From the NCBI RefSeq assembly GCF_002156965.1, contig NZ_CP021324.1, positions 818,681-882,680 on the forward strand: DNA of 64,000 nucleotides. The letters are read 5' to 3'. The notes beneath the pieces are model-generated. The model did not search any database and was not told the DNA's origin. It saw nothing but the letters and a program-made list of their open reading frames with translations. Made by a program: the position numbers and the translations under genes. How positions within the stretch are numbered: the first letter of the stretch is position 1; the number at the start of each line of letters is the position of its first letter. The DNA comes from Candidatus Nitrosomarinus catalina (GTDB lineage Archaea > Thermoproteota > Nitrososphaeria > Nitrososphaerales > Nitrosopumilaceae). This document shows positions 1-9,247 of the stretch, piece by piece.

Positions 1-663
1 TTTCCAGTTACAAACAGAGAATATTTAGAATTCATGAATGATGGAGGATATGAAACTTACAAACACTGGTTATCAGACGGATGGGAGAAAGTCAAATCAA
101 ATGATTGGAAATCTCCAATGTATTGGGAAAAAATTGATGACGAATGGTATGTGAGAGACTTTTTAGGAATTAGAAAAATTAATCCAAATGAACCAGTGTG
201 TCATGTTAGTTACTATGAAGCTGACGCATATTGTAAATGGGCAGGAAAAAGATTACCTACAGAGGCAGAATGGGAAAAAGCAGCATGTTGGAATGATGAA
301 AAACAAGAAAAAACAACATTCCCATGGGGAAACACCAGTCCTACAGAAGAAAATTGTAATTTATTAGAATCATATCATTGGGGATGTACAGAAATAGGCA
401 CATACCCCAATGGAAAAAGTCCATCAGGATGTCAACAAATGATTGGAGATGTTTGGGAATGGACATCATCAGAATTTGTAGGATATCCAGGGTTCAAATC
501 AGGTTTTGATGAATATAATGACAAATGGTTTACAAATCAAAAGGTTTTGAGAGGAGGATCATTTGGAACTCCAAATATGTCAATTAGAGGAAGTTATAGA
601 AATTTCTTCAGATTAGACGAAAGATGGTTATTTTCAGGATTTAGATGCGTAGAAAAAATTTAA
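1..663 (+). CDS. egtB: EgtB-like ergothioneine synthase, C-terminal part (5' end outside window)
   Basis: The reading frame is open from base 1, so this is the C-terminal 220 or so residues of a longer protein. It shows the formylglycine-generating-enzyme/sulfatase-modifying fold typical of EgtB: a PVTNREYLEF segment, VSYYEADAYCKWAG followed by RLPTEAEWEKAA, GDVWEWTSSEF with a following GYPGF, and a terminal RGGSF...RGSYRNFF...FRC series. EgtB is a non-heme iron enzyme that couples oxygen-dependent C-S bond formation to trimethylhistidine in ergothioneine synthesis. The N-terminal DinB-like iron-binding domain must lie upstream of the window. The neighbour egtD faces it tail to tail and shares the last four bases, which supports the pathway call. 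Confidence 0.85.
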   Translation, partial: FPVTNREYLEFMNDGGYETYKHWLSDGWEKVKSNDWKSPMYWEKIDDEWYVRDFLGIRKINPNEPVCHVSYYEADAYCKWAGKRLPTEAEWEKAACWNDEKQEKTTFPWGNTSPTEENCNLLESYHWGCTEIGTYPNGKSPSGCQQMIGDVWEWTSSEFVGYPGFKSGFDEYNDKWFTNQKVLRGGSFGTPNMSIRGSYRNFFRLDERWLFSGFRCVEKI

Positions 664-1682
664 TTTTTAGAAACCAAGGTTAACGAAAAATATTTTTTAT
701 CATCTAACCACATTTTTTTTATTTCAAATCCAGCATCACAAAGTATTTTTTTGATTTGATTCACTTGATACTTGTGAGAATATTCAGTATGAATTAATTC
801 ATTTTTTTCTAAATTTAGAAGTAAGTTAGATTTTGAGATAATTACAGATTGAGATACGAGAGATTTTAAGTTCATTTCAATTCGTTGATCAATTTCATTA
901 TAAATTGAGTAATGTGAAAAATTGTTAAGATCAAAATCAGCATCAAGTTCATTATTAATTCTTGATAAAACATTGAGATTGAATTGAGCAGTAATATCTG
1001 CAGAATCATCATAAGCAGATTCCAAAATATTTTTCTCTTTAACTAAATCTAAACCAATTAAAAAAAGATCACCTGATTTCATTGTAGAAAAAATATTTTT
1101 TAAAAATGCTTCTCCGTTAGTTGGAGTGAAATTCCCAAAACTAGAGCCAAGAAAAATTATTAGATTTTTTTTCTCATCATAATTTTTTAGAAATTCTAAA
1201 CCTCCCTCATAAGTATCAATTATCCCAGTAATGTGTAAAGTTCCATAGTCTTTCAATAATTGTTCTGAACTTTCAGTAAGAATTTCAGAAATATCAATCG
1301 GAAAATACTCAGTTTTTGTCTGCAATTTTGTAAAAATGTCAATTAGAACTCTAGTTTTTACTGATGCACCACTTCCAAGTTCAACTAATTTGGTTTGTTC
1401 ATCTAAAAAAGGTAGTAAATCAGATTCCAAATTTTTTAAAATACCAAGTTCAGTTCTAGTTGGATAGTATTCAGGCAGCAAGCAAATGGATTCAAACAGT
1501 GATGAGCCCTTAGAATCATAAAAAAATTTTGGATTGATAAATTTTGAATTCTGAGATAGACTAAAAGATATTTCTTCAGCAAAAGATTTTTCAATTTTTG
1601 TTGCATGAGGTTTAAAATAGCGAAGTTTAGAATCAACAACATATTGTTTATAATCTAATTTTTTATCAGAGAAATCATTCAA
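660..1682 (-). CDS. egtD: L-histidine N-alpha-methyltransferase EgtD
   Basis: A 340-residue protein of the EgtD/DUF2260 SAM-dependent methyltransferase family. It makes hercynine (trimethylhistidine), the substrate of EgtB. Visible family features are the early NPKFFYDSKGSSLFESICLLPEYYPTRTE region, a SAM-binding LVELGSGASVKTRVLID motif, FLGSSFGNF, and a late YSHKYQVNQIKKILCDAGF segment. Length fits the family. The start used is TTG; no upstream ATG fits. It converges on egtB with a TTAA tetranucleotide that supplies both stop codons. The two genes are therefore not one operon but are clearly a functional pair. Confidence 0.9.
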   Translation of the reverse strand: MNDFSDKKLDYKQYVVDSKLRYFKPHATKIEKSFAEEISFSLSQNSKFINPKFFYDSKGSSLFESICLLPEYYPTRTELGILKNLESDLLPFLDEQTKLVELGSGASVKTRVLIDIFTKLQTKTEYFPIDISEILTESSEQLLKDYGTLHITGIIDTYEGGLEFLKNYDEKKNLIIFLGSSFGNFTPTNGEAFLKNIFSTMKSGDLFLIGLDLVKEKNILESAYDDSADITAQFNLNVLSRINNELDADFDLNNFSHYSIYNEIDQRIEMNLKSLVSQSVIISKSNLLLNLEKNELIHTEYSHKYQVNQIKKILCDAGFEIKKMWLDDKKYFSLTLVSKN

Positions 1683-1777
1683 ACAATAATTCCTTTTTTG
1701 ATTAACTTAAAATTCTTGTCACAAAAATTACGCACAGAACATATTTCTTGATATACTGGATAAAATATCTACAAACA

Positions 1778-2743
1778 TTGACAGAAATATTGAAAATAGA
1801 ACATTTAAAAAAATATTTCATTAAAAAGAAAATTTTTTCATCAGAAACTTCCACAGTTAAAGCTGTAGATGATGTCTCATTTTCATTAAAACAGGGGGAA
1901 GTTTTTGTATTGGCAGGAGAATCAGGTTCTGGAAAATCAACAATAGCAAAATTAATTTTAAAATCAATTAAAGCAGATTCTGGAAAAATTATTTTTGAGC
2001 AGGAACACACAGATGATCAAAAAAGAAATTTAGAAAAAATTAGAATGAATTGTCAAATGATTCATCAAGATCCATATGATTCAATTAATCCCAGAATGAG
2101 AATTAAAGATATCATTTCCGAACCACTTGAAATTCATAATATTATGAATAAAGAGGAAATAAACAATAGAGTAATTCAAGTATTAAAAGAAGTTAAACTA
2201 GAACCAGCTGAAGAAATTAGTAGAAAATATCCGCATATGCTATCTGGAGGGCAAAGGCAAAGAGTAGTTTTAGCTAGAGCATTAGCAATTAAACCAAAAA
2301 TCATTTTAGCTGATGAACCAGTATCAATGCTAGACGTATCAATTAGAGCTGAGGTGTTAGAATTAATGAGAGAGTTACAAAAAAAATACAATATTTCATT
2401 TATCTACATTACACATGATTTGGCAACAGCCAAATATTTTGGTCAAAATATTGGAATTTTATATTTAGGGAAAATTGTGGAGAGAGGTCCAATTAACCAA
2501 GTACTAGATAGCCCAAAACACCCATACACTCAGGCATTAATTGATGCAATTTCAGAACCAAATCCTGAAAATTTAAACAAAGATAGAGTGATCAGGATTA
2601 AAGAAACAACAGGAGTTAAAAAAAACGAAGGATGTAAATTTAGAGATAGATGCCCATATGAAATTGAAAAGTGTTCAGTTGAACCAAATTTAGAAGAAGT
2701 AGGAAATGAGCATTATTCAGCATGTCATGTTAAAATCAGCTAA
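1778..2743 (+). CDS. Oligopeptide/dipeptide ABC transporter ATP-binding protein (OppF/DppF type)
   Basis: An ABC ATPase of about 321 residues. Walker A (GESGSGKST), the Q-loop region (MIHQDPYDSINPRM), the signature LSGGQRQRV and Walker B (IILADEPVSMLD) are all intact, followed by the oligopeptide-transporter C-terminal extension with three cysteines (CKFRDRCPYEIEKC). It should energise peptide or metal-chelate uptake. The frame is open upstream to a TTG at 1748, but similarity to the family begins near ILKIEHLKKYF, so TTG at 1778 or 1790 is more likely. No permease is adjacent; a possible binding protein lies far away at 27886. The stop overlaps that of smc by four bases (CTAA). Confidence 0.85.
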   Translation: MTEILKIEHLKKYFIKKKIFSSETSTVKAVDDVSFSLKQGEVFVLAGESGSGKSTIAKLILKSIKADSGKIIFEQEHTDDQKRNLEKIRMNCQMIHQDPYDSINPRMRIKDIISEPLEIHNIMNKEEINNRVIQVLKEVKLEPAEEISRKYPHMLSGGQRQRVVLARALAIKPKIILADEPVSMLDVSIRAEVLELMRELQKKYNISFIYITHDLATAKYFGQNIGILYLGKIVERGPINQVLDSPKHPYTQALIDAISEPNPENLNKDRVIRIKETTGVKKNEGCKFRDRCPYEIEKCSVEPNLEEVGNEHYSACHVKIS

Positions 2744-5700
2744 GTAGTCTTAACAGAAGGTACACGCTTATCCTTATAGGTCACAACATTTGAAACTCCA
2801 TTCTTTGGGAAAACACCATAAATCAATTTTGCTTTTTGTATAACTGAATCTTTTAGAGAAACCATAATGAATTGACTTTCTTTTGATCTTTCCTCCAGAA
2901 TTGTAGATAATCTTTCAGCATTAGGTGCGTCAAGATGTGCATCAACTTCATCAAACAAATAGAATGGAGAAGGTTTGAGTTTTTGCAGTGCAAGGACAAA
3001 TACAATAGCAGCAAGTGTTTTTTCACCACCACTAATAGAAGTGGATTCTCTTTTTGGTTTATTTGGAAATTGAATCAAATAAGATATTCCAGAATTAAAT
3101 ATATCATCCTCATTTTGTAATTCCAACCAAGCATTACCACCAGTCATTTTATTGAAAATTAATCGAATTTCTTTATCGACTTTATCAAATGCATCCAAGA
3201 AGGTTTGTCGTTTATCTCTTTCAATACTTTCAATAAACCTAACAATTCCTGTTCTTTCTTCCTCTAATGAATTCTTTCTAACAGACATTGATCTGTAACC
3301 GTATGAAACTTCAAGATATGTTTCAGGAGCCTTTGCATTTAGTGCATTTAGAGATGACAATTCAGTAGTCAATCCCTGAACAATTGGATCAACATCAAAT
3401 GTTTCCATATTTTTATCAAATCCAAATGCAGAAAGAATGTGTTGTAGTTTTGTCTCATTTTCAATCAAATCATGTAAATCACGATTTAATGAATCAGATT
3501 GACGCTCAAAATTATTAATTTGTTTAGTCAAATCTACATCTTTTCCAGTTAAAGTTTTGAGTTTACCATCTATTTCTTGAACTTCTCCAATAGAGGAACC
3601 AGATGTTGAAATTAATTCTTGTTCCTTTTGTCTTAAACTTTCCAAAATTTTGCGTTTAGGATCTTTTTGTTTTTCCAAATCATTAATTTTTGATTCAATC
3701 TGTTCAGACTCCAAATGTAAAGAATTTTCTTCATCATTTAATCTAGTTGTTTGAGATTTTTCACGATTATCTTGTGTTTGCATAGTTGTTAGTTGTGATG
3801 ATTTATCACGGTAATCATTCATAATTGAAGTATACAATTTTTCAATATCAGATTTTTTAATATTTATTTTTGATAATTCACTTGCAATTCTAGTTTGTTC
3901 TCCACTAGCATAATTTTGTTCAACAATTCCTATACGATCAAGTAAAGATTCAAGATGAGATTCATTAGTAGAAACTTCGGATGAAATAATATTATTTCTT
4001 GATATCAAATCAGAAATTCTTTTTGTTAGTTGAACTTTTGTATTTTTTGCAGAAACAATTCTAGATTTTAGATTTGTGTAATTTTCAGATGCTGATGTTA
4101 AAGCATTTTCAGAAATAGAAAGTCTATCAGAGTACGATTGTATTGAATCTTCCAATTTTTTTAATGAATATTTTTTCTTTAACATGTATTTTTTAATCAG
4201 ACTGATAGATTGAATTAATCCATCAATATCACTACTCATGGAAATTAATTTTGTTAATTTTGAGATTTTTGAATTTATGTCAATTACAACAGTACCGCCC
4301 TTAGCTTCAAAGAATTCCCCTTCAAGAGTTACAGATTTGTAGCCTAATTGGGATAAATTGTAAGCTGATTCACGACTGTCAGCCAGAATAATATTTCCAA
4401 AAAGGAATGTTTTGAGTGCAGAGTATGTATCAGCACATTTAACAAAATCAGATAAGACACCAATAATCCCAGATTCCTTAGGCATGGAAAGTTTGAATTT
4501 TGGTATAGCATCAAGCGGAATAATTTTTAATTTTGGAAGTTTTTTACTTCGAGCAACTTCAGCGATACCAAGTAATGTTGCAAAATCTTTTACCACTAAT
4601 GCCTTAATCCAATCAGAACTAACAGCAAGAACAGAGCGCTCATATTTTTTATCCCAAGAAATCATTTCATAAACTAAGCCATCTATTCCCAATTTGTCAG
4701 CATCCTCTTTTAATTTTGCAACAGTATAATCTTCATGCATGAAACCTTTTACGGTTTTTATTTTTGATTCATATTGATTAGCAGCTTTGTCAGATTTTTC
4801 TAAAATAAATCCTAATTCATCCATATCATGAATTATTTTTAATTTTTTTGTTTTTAATTTTGAAATTCTAGATTTTAATTCAGAAATAGTATCTTGGTGA
4901 TTATTTGTTAATGAGGATAATTTTGATTCTAAAGTAGTTAGTTCTACAATATCTTTTTCCAATTCATTTAATTTTTCAGAATTAGACTTTATTTTTAATT
5001 CAGATTCTTCTTTTTCGTGTAAGATTTTAGAAAGTTTTAGTTTGACATTATTAGATTGATCAGTTAGAATTTTTATTTTATCATCAATTTCAGATTTTTT
5101 TGCTGCAGCTTCAGATTGTTCAGTTAGAATTTTGTTACGTTCCGAATCAATTAATTCCAAATCATGATTAATTTTATTTTTTTCTCCATTAGTGATTTCT
5201 ATTGAATCCTTAATTTTTTGTATTTGTGAATCAATGTCAGCTCTAGCATTTACAATTTCCTCTAATTCAATTTTTATTTGAGGCAGTCTGGTGTTAATTT
5301 GTTCAAGTCGCTTATTTGATGCAGATATTGCGGTATTATCAATTTCATATTGTTCCATTGCAGAACTGATTTCAGCATCAAGAGTGGCTTTGGCTTGAGT
5401 ATAATCATTTGCAGCATTCATTAATTTTGATTTTTCAGTATCTAAGACACTAATTTCATCTCTTAAGATGGACCTTTCACCATCTAAAGTAGTAATTTGT
5501 AATTTCAAACCATCTAATTTCCCTTCTTTTTCGGATTTTTGTAGAGAAATGGTCTTCATTTTGTTTGCAGCAGATATGGCTTTGTATCGATTTAATTCAC
5601 GTTCAAGAATATCATGACGTAATTTTTGATTCCGTTCTTCTTCCAATTCATCAATACGTTTCTTAATTTCACCCATTTTTGCAAGTGCAATCTCAAGACG

Positions 5701-6267
5701 TCTATCAGCTTCATCAAGTTGTTTAATGGACTCAGATTTTTTTTCGTCAAAATAAGAGAGTCCAATTAAATCTTCAATAGTCTTTCTTTTTTCTTCTGAA
5801 GTAAATTCAGAAATTCTAGTTACAGTTCCTTGTTGTACAGCATTGAGTTGGCCAAGTCCAGCATTGGCCATATCTAGTAAATCGAGAACATGACTACGTT
5901 GAGTTTTCTTTTTGTTTAGATAATAGGTATTATCACCATTTTCATCTAGCTCCCTAGTAATTTCAACAACATCACTATCTACAGGGATTTTTCTATCGGT
6001 ATTATCAAAGTGTACACTTGATCTTGCCATTTTAGGACCACGGCGACCACTACCTTCAATATCATGAATCAGTGATCGAAGTTTATCAACGCGCATGACT
6101 TTGGGTTTGTTTTCACCCATTGCAAAAATGATTGCATCTAAGATGTTACTTTTTCCTGAACCATTTGGGCCTGAGATCGATACAAGTCCAGGTTCAAAAT
6201 TTACAGTGGTATTTCTAAATCCAAATGATTTGAATCCAAAGATCTCTACTTTTTTTACATGTACCAA
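2740..6267 (-). CDS. smc: Chromosome segregation protein SMC
   Basis: A full-length 1175-residue SMC ATPase. The N-terminal head has Walker A (GPNGSGKSN, residues 33-41), the C-terminal head has the signature SISGGEKTLAA and Walker B YLFDEVDAHLD, and two long coiled coils flank a hinge at roughly residues 500-650 that is richer in Gly and Pro. It is expected to act as a homodimer in chromosome organisation, normally with ScpA/ScpB-type partners; no kleisin gene is visible next to it. The start is TTG, giving MVHVKKVEIFGFKSF, which matches the usual SMC N-terminus. It is one of the longest genes here and is intact. Confidence 0.97.
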   Translation of the reverse strand: MVHVKKVEIFGFKSFGFRNTTVNFEPGLVSISGPNGSGKSNILDAIIFAMGENKPKVMRVDKLRSLIHDIEGSGRRGPKMARSSVHFDNTDRKIPVDSDVVEITRELDENGDNTYYLNKKKTQRSHVLDLLDMANAGLGQLNAVQQGTVTRISEFTSEEKRKTIEDLIGLSYFDEKKSESIKQLDEADRRLEIALAKMGEIKKRIDELEEERNQKLRHDILERELNRYKAISAANKMKTISLQKSEKEGKLDGLKLQITTLDGERSILRDEISVLDTEKSKLMNAANDYTQAKATLDAEISSAMEQYEIDNTAISASNKRLEQINTRLPQIKIELEEIVNARADIDSQIQKIKDSIEITNGEKNKINHDLELIDSERNKILTEQSEAAAKKSEIDDKIKILTDQSNNVKLKLSKILHEKEESELKIKSNSEKLNELEKDIVELTTLESKLSSLTNNHQDTISELKSRISKLKTKKLKIIHDMDELGFILEKSDKAANQYESKIKTVKGFMHEDYTVAKLKEDADKLGIDGLVYEMISWDKKYERSVLAVSSDWIKALVVKDFATLLGIAEVARSKKLPKLKIIPLDAIPKFKLSMPKESGIIGVLSDFVKCADTYSALKTFLFGNIILADSRESAYNLSQLGYKSVTLEGEFFEAKGGTVVIDINSKISKLTKLISMSSDIDGLIQSISLIKKYMLKKKYSLKKLEDSIQSYSDRLSISENALTSASENYTNLKSRIVSAKNTKVQLTKRISDLISRNNIISSEVSTNESHLESLLDRIGIVEQNYASGEQTRIASELSKINIKKSDIEKLYTSIMNDYRDKSSQLTTMQTQDNREKSQTTRLNDEENSLHLESEQIESKINDLEKQKDPKRKILESLRQKEQELISTSGSSIGEVQEIDGKLKTLTGKDVDLTKQINNFERQSDSLNRDLHDLIENETKLQHILSAFGFDKNMETFDVDPIVQGLTTELSSLNALNAKAPETYLEVSYGYRSMSVRKNSLEEERTGIVRFIESIERDKRQTFLDAFDKVDKEIRLIFNKMTGGNAWLELQNEDDIFNSGISYLIQFPNKPKRESTSISGGEKTLAAIVFVLALQKLKPSPFYLFDEVDAHLDAPNAERLSTILEERSKESQFIMVSLKDSVIQKAKLIYGVFPKNGVSNVVTYKDKRVPSVKTT

Positions 6268-6424
6268 TGTAGATCATTTTAAATTCGATAGGATAATCGA
6301 TGATTAACAATTTTTGTTGACTCTATTGATTAATTTTTCTTGTTACATTATCAAATTTTTCGTAACGGAGGTAATTATGAAATAACTTTGTAAAAATATG
6401 ATTTAAAAATAATTGAGCCTAAAA

Positions 6425-7519
6425 TTATTCATTAGCAACAAATTGCTCACAATCTTGTCTTGCTTGGACATCAGATGTTTGTTCAATAGGATGTTTCATC
6501 AAATAAGCACTAGCAGATTTTATTGGACCTCCAATTCCTCTATCTAATGCAATTTTTGCCAATCTAACTGCATCAATTACAATTCCAGCAGAATTTGCTT
6601 TATCATCAACGTCTAAGCGAACTTCCATATTGTAAGGAATGTTTGCCCATTGTCTTCCCTCAATTCGCATAAACATTAGTTTAGTATTACCTAAGAAAGG
6701 AATGAAATCAGAAGGACCAACATAGATTTGATCATCGTCTAATCGTTCATCCAGTTGACTTTGTACACTCTCAGTTTTTGATATTTTTTTAGAAACTAGT
6801 CGATCTTGCTCTTTCATGTTAAGAAAATCAGTATTACCACCAACATTGATTTGGTATGTTTTTTCAATTTTTGTGCCTCGATCATTACATAATTTTGCCA
6901 ATGTTCTATGAACTATAGTTGCACCCACCTGACCTTTAATATCATCACCAATACATGGAATATTTTTTTCTTGGAATTTTTTTGCCCAAGTTTCATCAGA
7001 TGCAATGAATGAAGGAATACAATTAACAAAAGCAGTATTAGTGTCCAGACATATTTGAGCCCAGAATTCTGTTACTTTATCAGAACCAACTGGCAAATAT
7101 GAAACAAGAATTTCAGCACCAGTTTCTTTAAGAATTTTTTTTGCATTTTCTGCAAGTTCAGCATCAGTTAATTTTGTTTCAACAGGTTTTACACGATTTT
7201 CAACCCATATTCCAACACCATCTAACAATGGACTTTGATACACTTTTGCCTCAGTTTTAGGCATAGTATCTTTTGGTATCCAATCAACCATGTTTGGGTA
7301 TGCATAAATTGCTTCATTGAGTGGTTGGCCTACTTTGTTTTCACCGACATCAAATCCACATACAAAGTCAATATCATGAATGCCATATCCTGCTAATTTA
7401 TCGTGAATAATTCCAATTACCTCTTGGGAAGGGTTTTGTCGATAATATTCAATTCCTTGAATTAGTCCTGAAAAACAATTGCCAATACCAACTAAAGCAA
7501 CTTTAATTCTACCTGTCAT
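6425..7519 (-). CDS. ino1: Myo-inositol-1-phosphate synthase
   Basis: A 364-residue NAD-dependent enzyme converting glucose 6-phosphate to inositol 1-phosphate, the precursor of inositol-type archaeal phospholipids. Evidence: N-terminal Rossmann motif VALVGIGNCFSGLIQGIEYY, a PSFIASDETWAKKF region, the central GDDIKGQVGATIVHRTL segment and NVGGNTDFLN, all landmarks of archaeal/actinobacterial Ino1. Length fits the family. ATG start. The 157-base gap to smc upstream (on the + map) shows no gene; it holds a short Shine-Dalgarno-like stretch followed by a three-codon frame, which I do not call. Confidence 0.95.
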   Translation of the reverse strand: MTGRIKVALVGIGNCFSGLIQGIEYYRQNPSQEVIGIIHDKLAGYGIHDIDFVCGFDVGENKVGQPLNEAIYAYPNMVDWIPKDTMPKTEAKVYQSPLLDGVGIWVENRVKPVETKLTDAELAENAKKILKETGAEILVSYLPVGSDKVTEFWAQICLDTNTAFVNCIPSFIASDETWAKKFQEKNIPCIGDDIKGQVGATIVHRTLAKLCNDRGTKIEKTYQINVGGNTDFLNMKEQDRLVSKKISKTESVQSQLDERLDDDQIYVGPSDFIPFLGNTKLMFMRIEGRQWANIPYNMEVRLDVDDKANSAGIVIDAVRLAKIALDRGIGGPIKSASAYLMKHPIEQTSDVQARQDCEQFVANE

Positions 7520-7644
7520 AGCAATTCTAATAAAATAAGGCGGTTTAAAGTTTGCTTAATCAACTAGGTTTCAAAGCAAAGTAAAAATTTTTCTTGAGCA
7601 GGTGTCCAGAAAAGCCTATTATTTAATAAAATTACAGAATAATC

Positions 7645-8361
7645 ATGACGTCTGATGAGATCAACATTAAAGAATTTAAAAAAATTGATTTAGAAGGAGG
7701 TTATTTGATTGATGGATTTCCTTCAGTAGGATTTAGTAGTGCAATTGCTACAGAATCAATGATCAATACATCACACTTTGAATTAGGGGGAATTATTGAC
7801 TCAGAAATATTCCCGCCAATCAGCGTAATTAAAAATGGAAAACCAAATTATCCATCAAGAATTTTCGTTAATGAAGATTTGAAAGTAGGAGTATTTTCAT
7901 CATATCTTAATTTAGATCAATCATTACATAGACAAGTTTCAGATTTAATGTTACAGTGGGCAAAAACACACAAAATTAAATTAATTGTTAGCAGTGTTGC
8001 AGTAAAATCAGATAAAGAAAATTCTGAAATGATGGGCGTAGGAAGTACAGATTCAGCCAGAAAGAAAATAGAGGAAGCAGGATTAAAAATTTTAGATCAC
8101 GGAACAATTCCAGGAATTCCTGGGATGTTACTAAATGAAGGAAGCATAACAAATCAAGACGTCATTGTAATAATTTTCAATACATTAGGAGACGGTCCAG
8201 ATTTCAAATCTAGTGCAGATTTGTGCATGTCAATGTCAAAACTAATTCCAGGAGCTTCATGTGACATTCCATCCTTACAAAAAGAAGCTGAAAAAGCTGA
8301 AACAACAATTAAAGAAACACAAGAAGAATCAACTCACCTTAAAGATTCAATGTACAGATAA
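7645..8361 (+). CDS. PAC2 / proteasome assembly chaperone family protein (paralog 1)
   Basis: A 238-residue member of the archaeal DUF75/PAC2 family. The family signature is visible as GGYLIDGFPSVGFSSAIA at the N-terminus and GTIPGIPGMLLNEG in the middle, the latter being the conserved glycine-rich loop. Eukaryotic homologues help assemble the 20S proteasome; the archaeal role is not settled. The C-terminal 30 residues are charged and helical. ATG start. A second paralog lies at 46127 in this window. It is divergent from ino1 and 32 bases ahead of the LysE gene. Confidence 0.85.
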   Translation: MTSDEINIKEFKKIDLEGGYLIDGFPSVGFSSAIATESMINTSHFELGGIIDSEIFPPISVIKNGKPNYPSRIFVNEDLKVGVFSSYLNLDQSLHRQVSDLMLQWAKTHKIKLIVSSVAVKSDKENSEMMGVGSTDSARKKIEEAGLKILDHGTIPGIPGMLLNEGSITNQDVIVIIFNTLGDGPDFKSSADLCMSMSKLIPGASCDIPSLQKEAEKAETTIKETQEESTHLKDSMYR

Positions 8362-8393
8362 TTCTATTCTGATGGGAAACATATGAAAGAATT

Positions 8394-9014
8394 ATGAGCA
8401 ATATCATTGAATTTGCAATTATCGTCATAATAATTTCAGCGTCAGGAGTAATGTCACCAGGCCCATTATTTGCAGCAAATATCACATATGGATTAAAGCA
8501 GGGAACCAAAGCAGGAATAAAAATTGCAATAGGGCACTCACTTGTAGAATTACCATTAGTAATTTTATTAGGAATCGGGATTTTTTCGCTAGAAATTTTT
8601 CCAGAATTTAAAATAATTATTTCAATCTTAGGAGCCATTACACTTTTTGTATTTGCATTTATGCAAATTAAATCAACATTAAAGAAAAATGAAAAATCTG
8701 AAACAAAACTGAAGCAAGGGCCAATCATTACAGGAGTTTTACTAAGTGCATTAAATCCATTTTTTATAATTTGGTGGTTAACAATTGGTTTAAAATTAAT
8801 TTCAGATGCAATGGCAATATGGGCATTTGTAGGAATTTTAATTGTATTTGTATTGCATGTATGGATGGATTTTGTATGGTTAGGAGCTACCGCATTTTTA
8901 ATATCAAAAAGTAAAAAAATCATTTCAAATACAAATTATAAAATAATAATGTTGGCGCTAAGTGTAATATTGATTTATTTTGGAATTACATTTTTGACAG
9001 ATGTGATTAATTAG
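8394..9014 (+). CDS. LysE/RhtB family amino-acid exporter
   Basis: A 206-residue integral membrane protein with about six hydrophobic segments. The N-terminal SPGPLFAANITYGLKQGTKAGIKIAIGHSLVE segment is the classic LysE/RhtB signature (here cited in part: SPGPLFAANI, then GTKAGIKIAIGH), and LSALNPFFIIWW is the second half-repeat landmark. Such proteins export amino acids or related small metabolites; the substrate cannot be told. Its stop shares a TTAG tetranucleotide with the opposing small gene. Confidence 0.88.
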   Translation: MSNIIEFAIIVIIISASGVMSPGPLFAANITYGLKQGTKAGIKIAIGHSLVELPLVILLGIGIFSLEIFPEFKIIISILGAITLFVFAFMQIKSTLKKNEKSETKLKQGPIITGVLLSALNPFFIIWWLTIGLKLISDAMAIWAFVGILIVFVLHVWMDFVWLGATAFLISKSKKIISNTNYKIIMLALSVILIYFGITFLTDVIN

Positions 9015-9247
9015 CCACAATCTAAAATTTCAATTACAGGAGTACAACTATCATTATAAACAATTACTTTTTCAAGTATTTCTTCACAGAATTCAGGATT
9101 AAGAGATTGTTCATAAATTTTTATCTCATTTAAAATATACATATGATCTATACCGCATGATTTTTCATTTGTAAAAAAAAATATAACAACAGCAATTATT
9201 AAAATAATGAAAAAAATATTCCTAAAGTTATTCTTTTGTAATATCAA
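9011..9247 (-). CDS. Small single-span protein with four extracytoplasmic cysteines
   Basis: About 78 residues if TTG at 9247 is used: a short basic N-terminus, one strongly hydrophobic helix ([14 protein letters not shown]), then a roughly 50-residue outside domain with four Cys (in SCG, FCEE, SCTP and DCG contexts), a pattern suggesting two disulfides. I do not recognise a family. An upstream in-frame ATG at 9280 would overlap the preceding Alba gene by over 50 bases; TTG gives a 20-base overlap, so it is preferred. It probably forms a transcription unit with the Alba-type gene upstream. Confidence 0.6.
   Translation of the reverse strand: MILQKNNFRNIFFIILIIAVVIFFFTNEKSCGIDHMYILNEIKIYEQSLNPEFCEEILEKVIVYNDSCTPVIEILDCG

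Noticed and set aside
6360-6395. Shine-Dalgarno-like GGAGG followed by ATG in the smc-ino1 gap
   Set aside because: The frame ends after two codons; no gene can be supported, and a leader role is only a guess.
8339-8923. A 194-codon minus-strand frame
   Set aside because: Antisense to the LysE exporter, whose family motifs are clear; the antisense protein has none.
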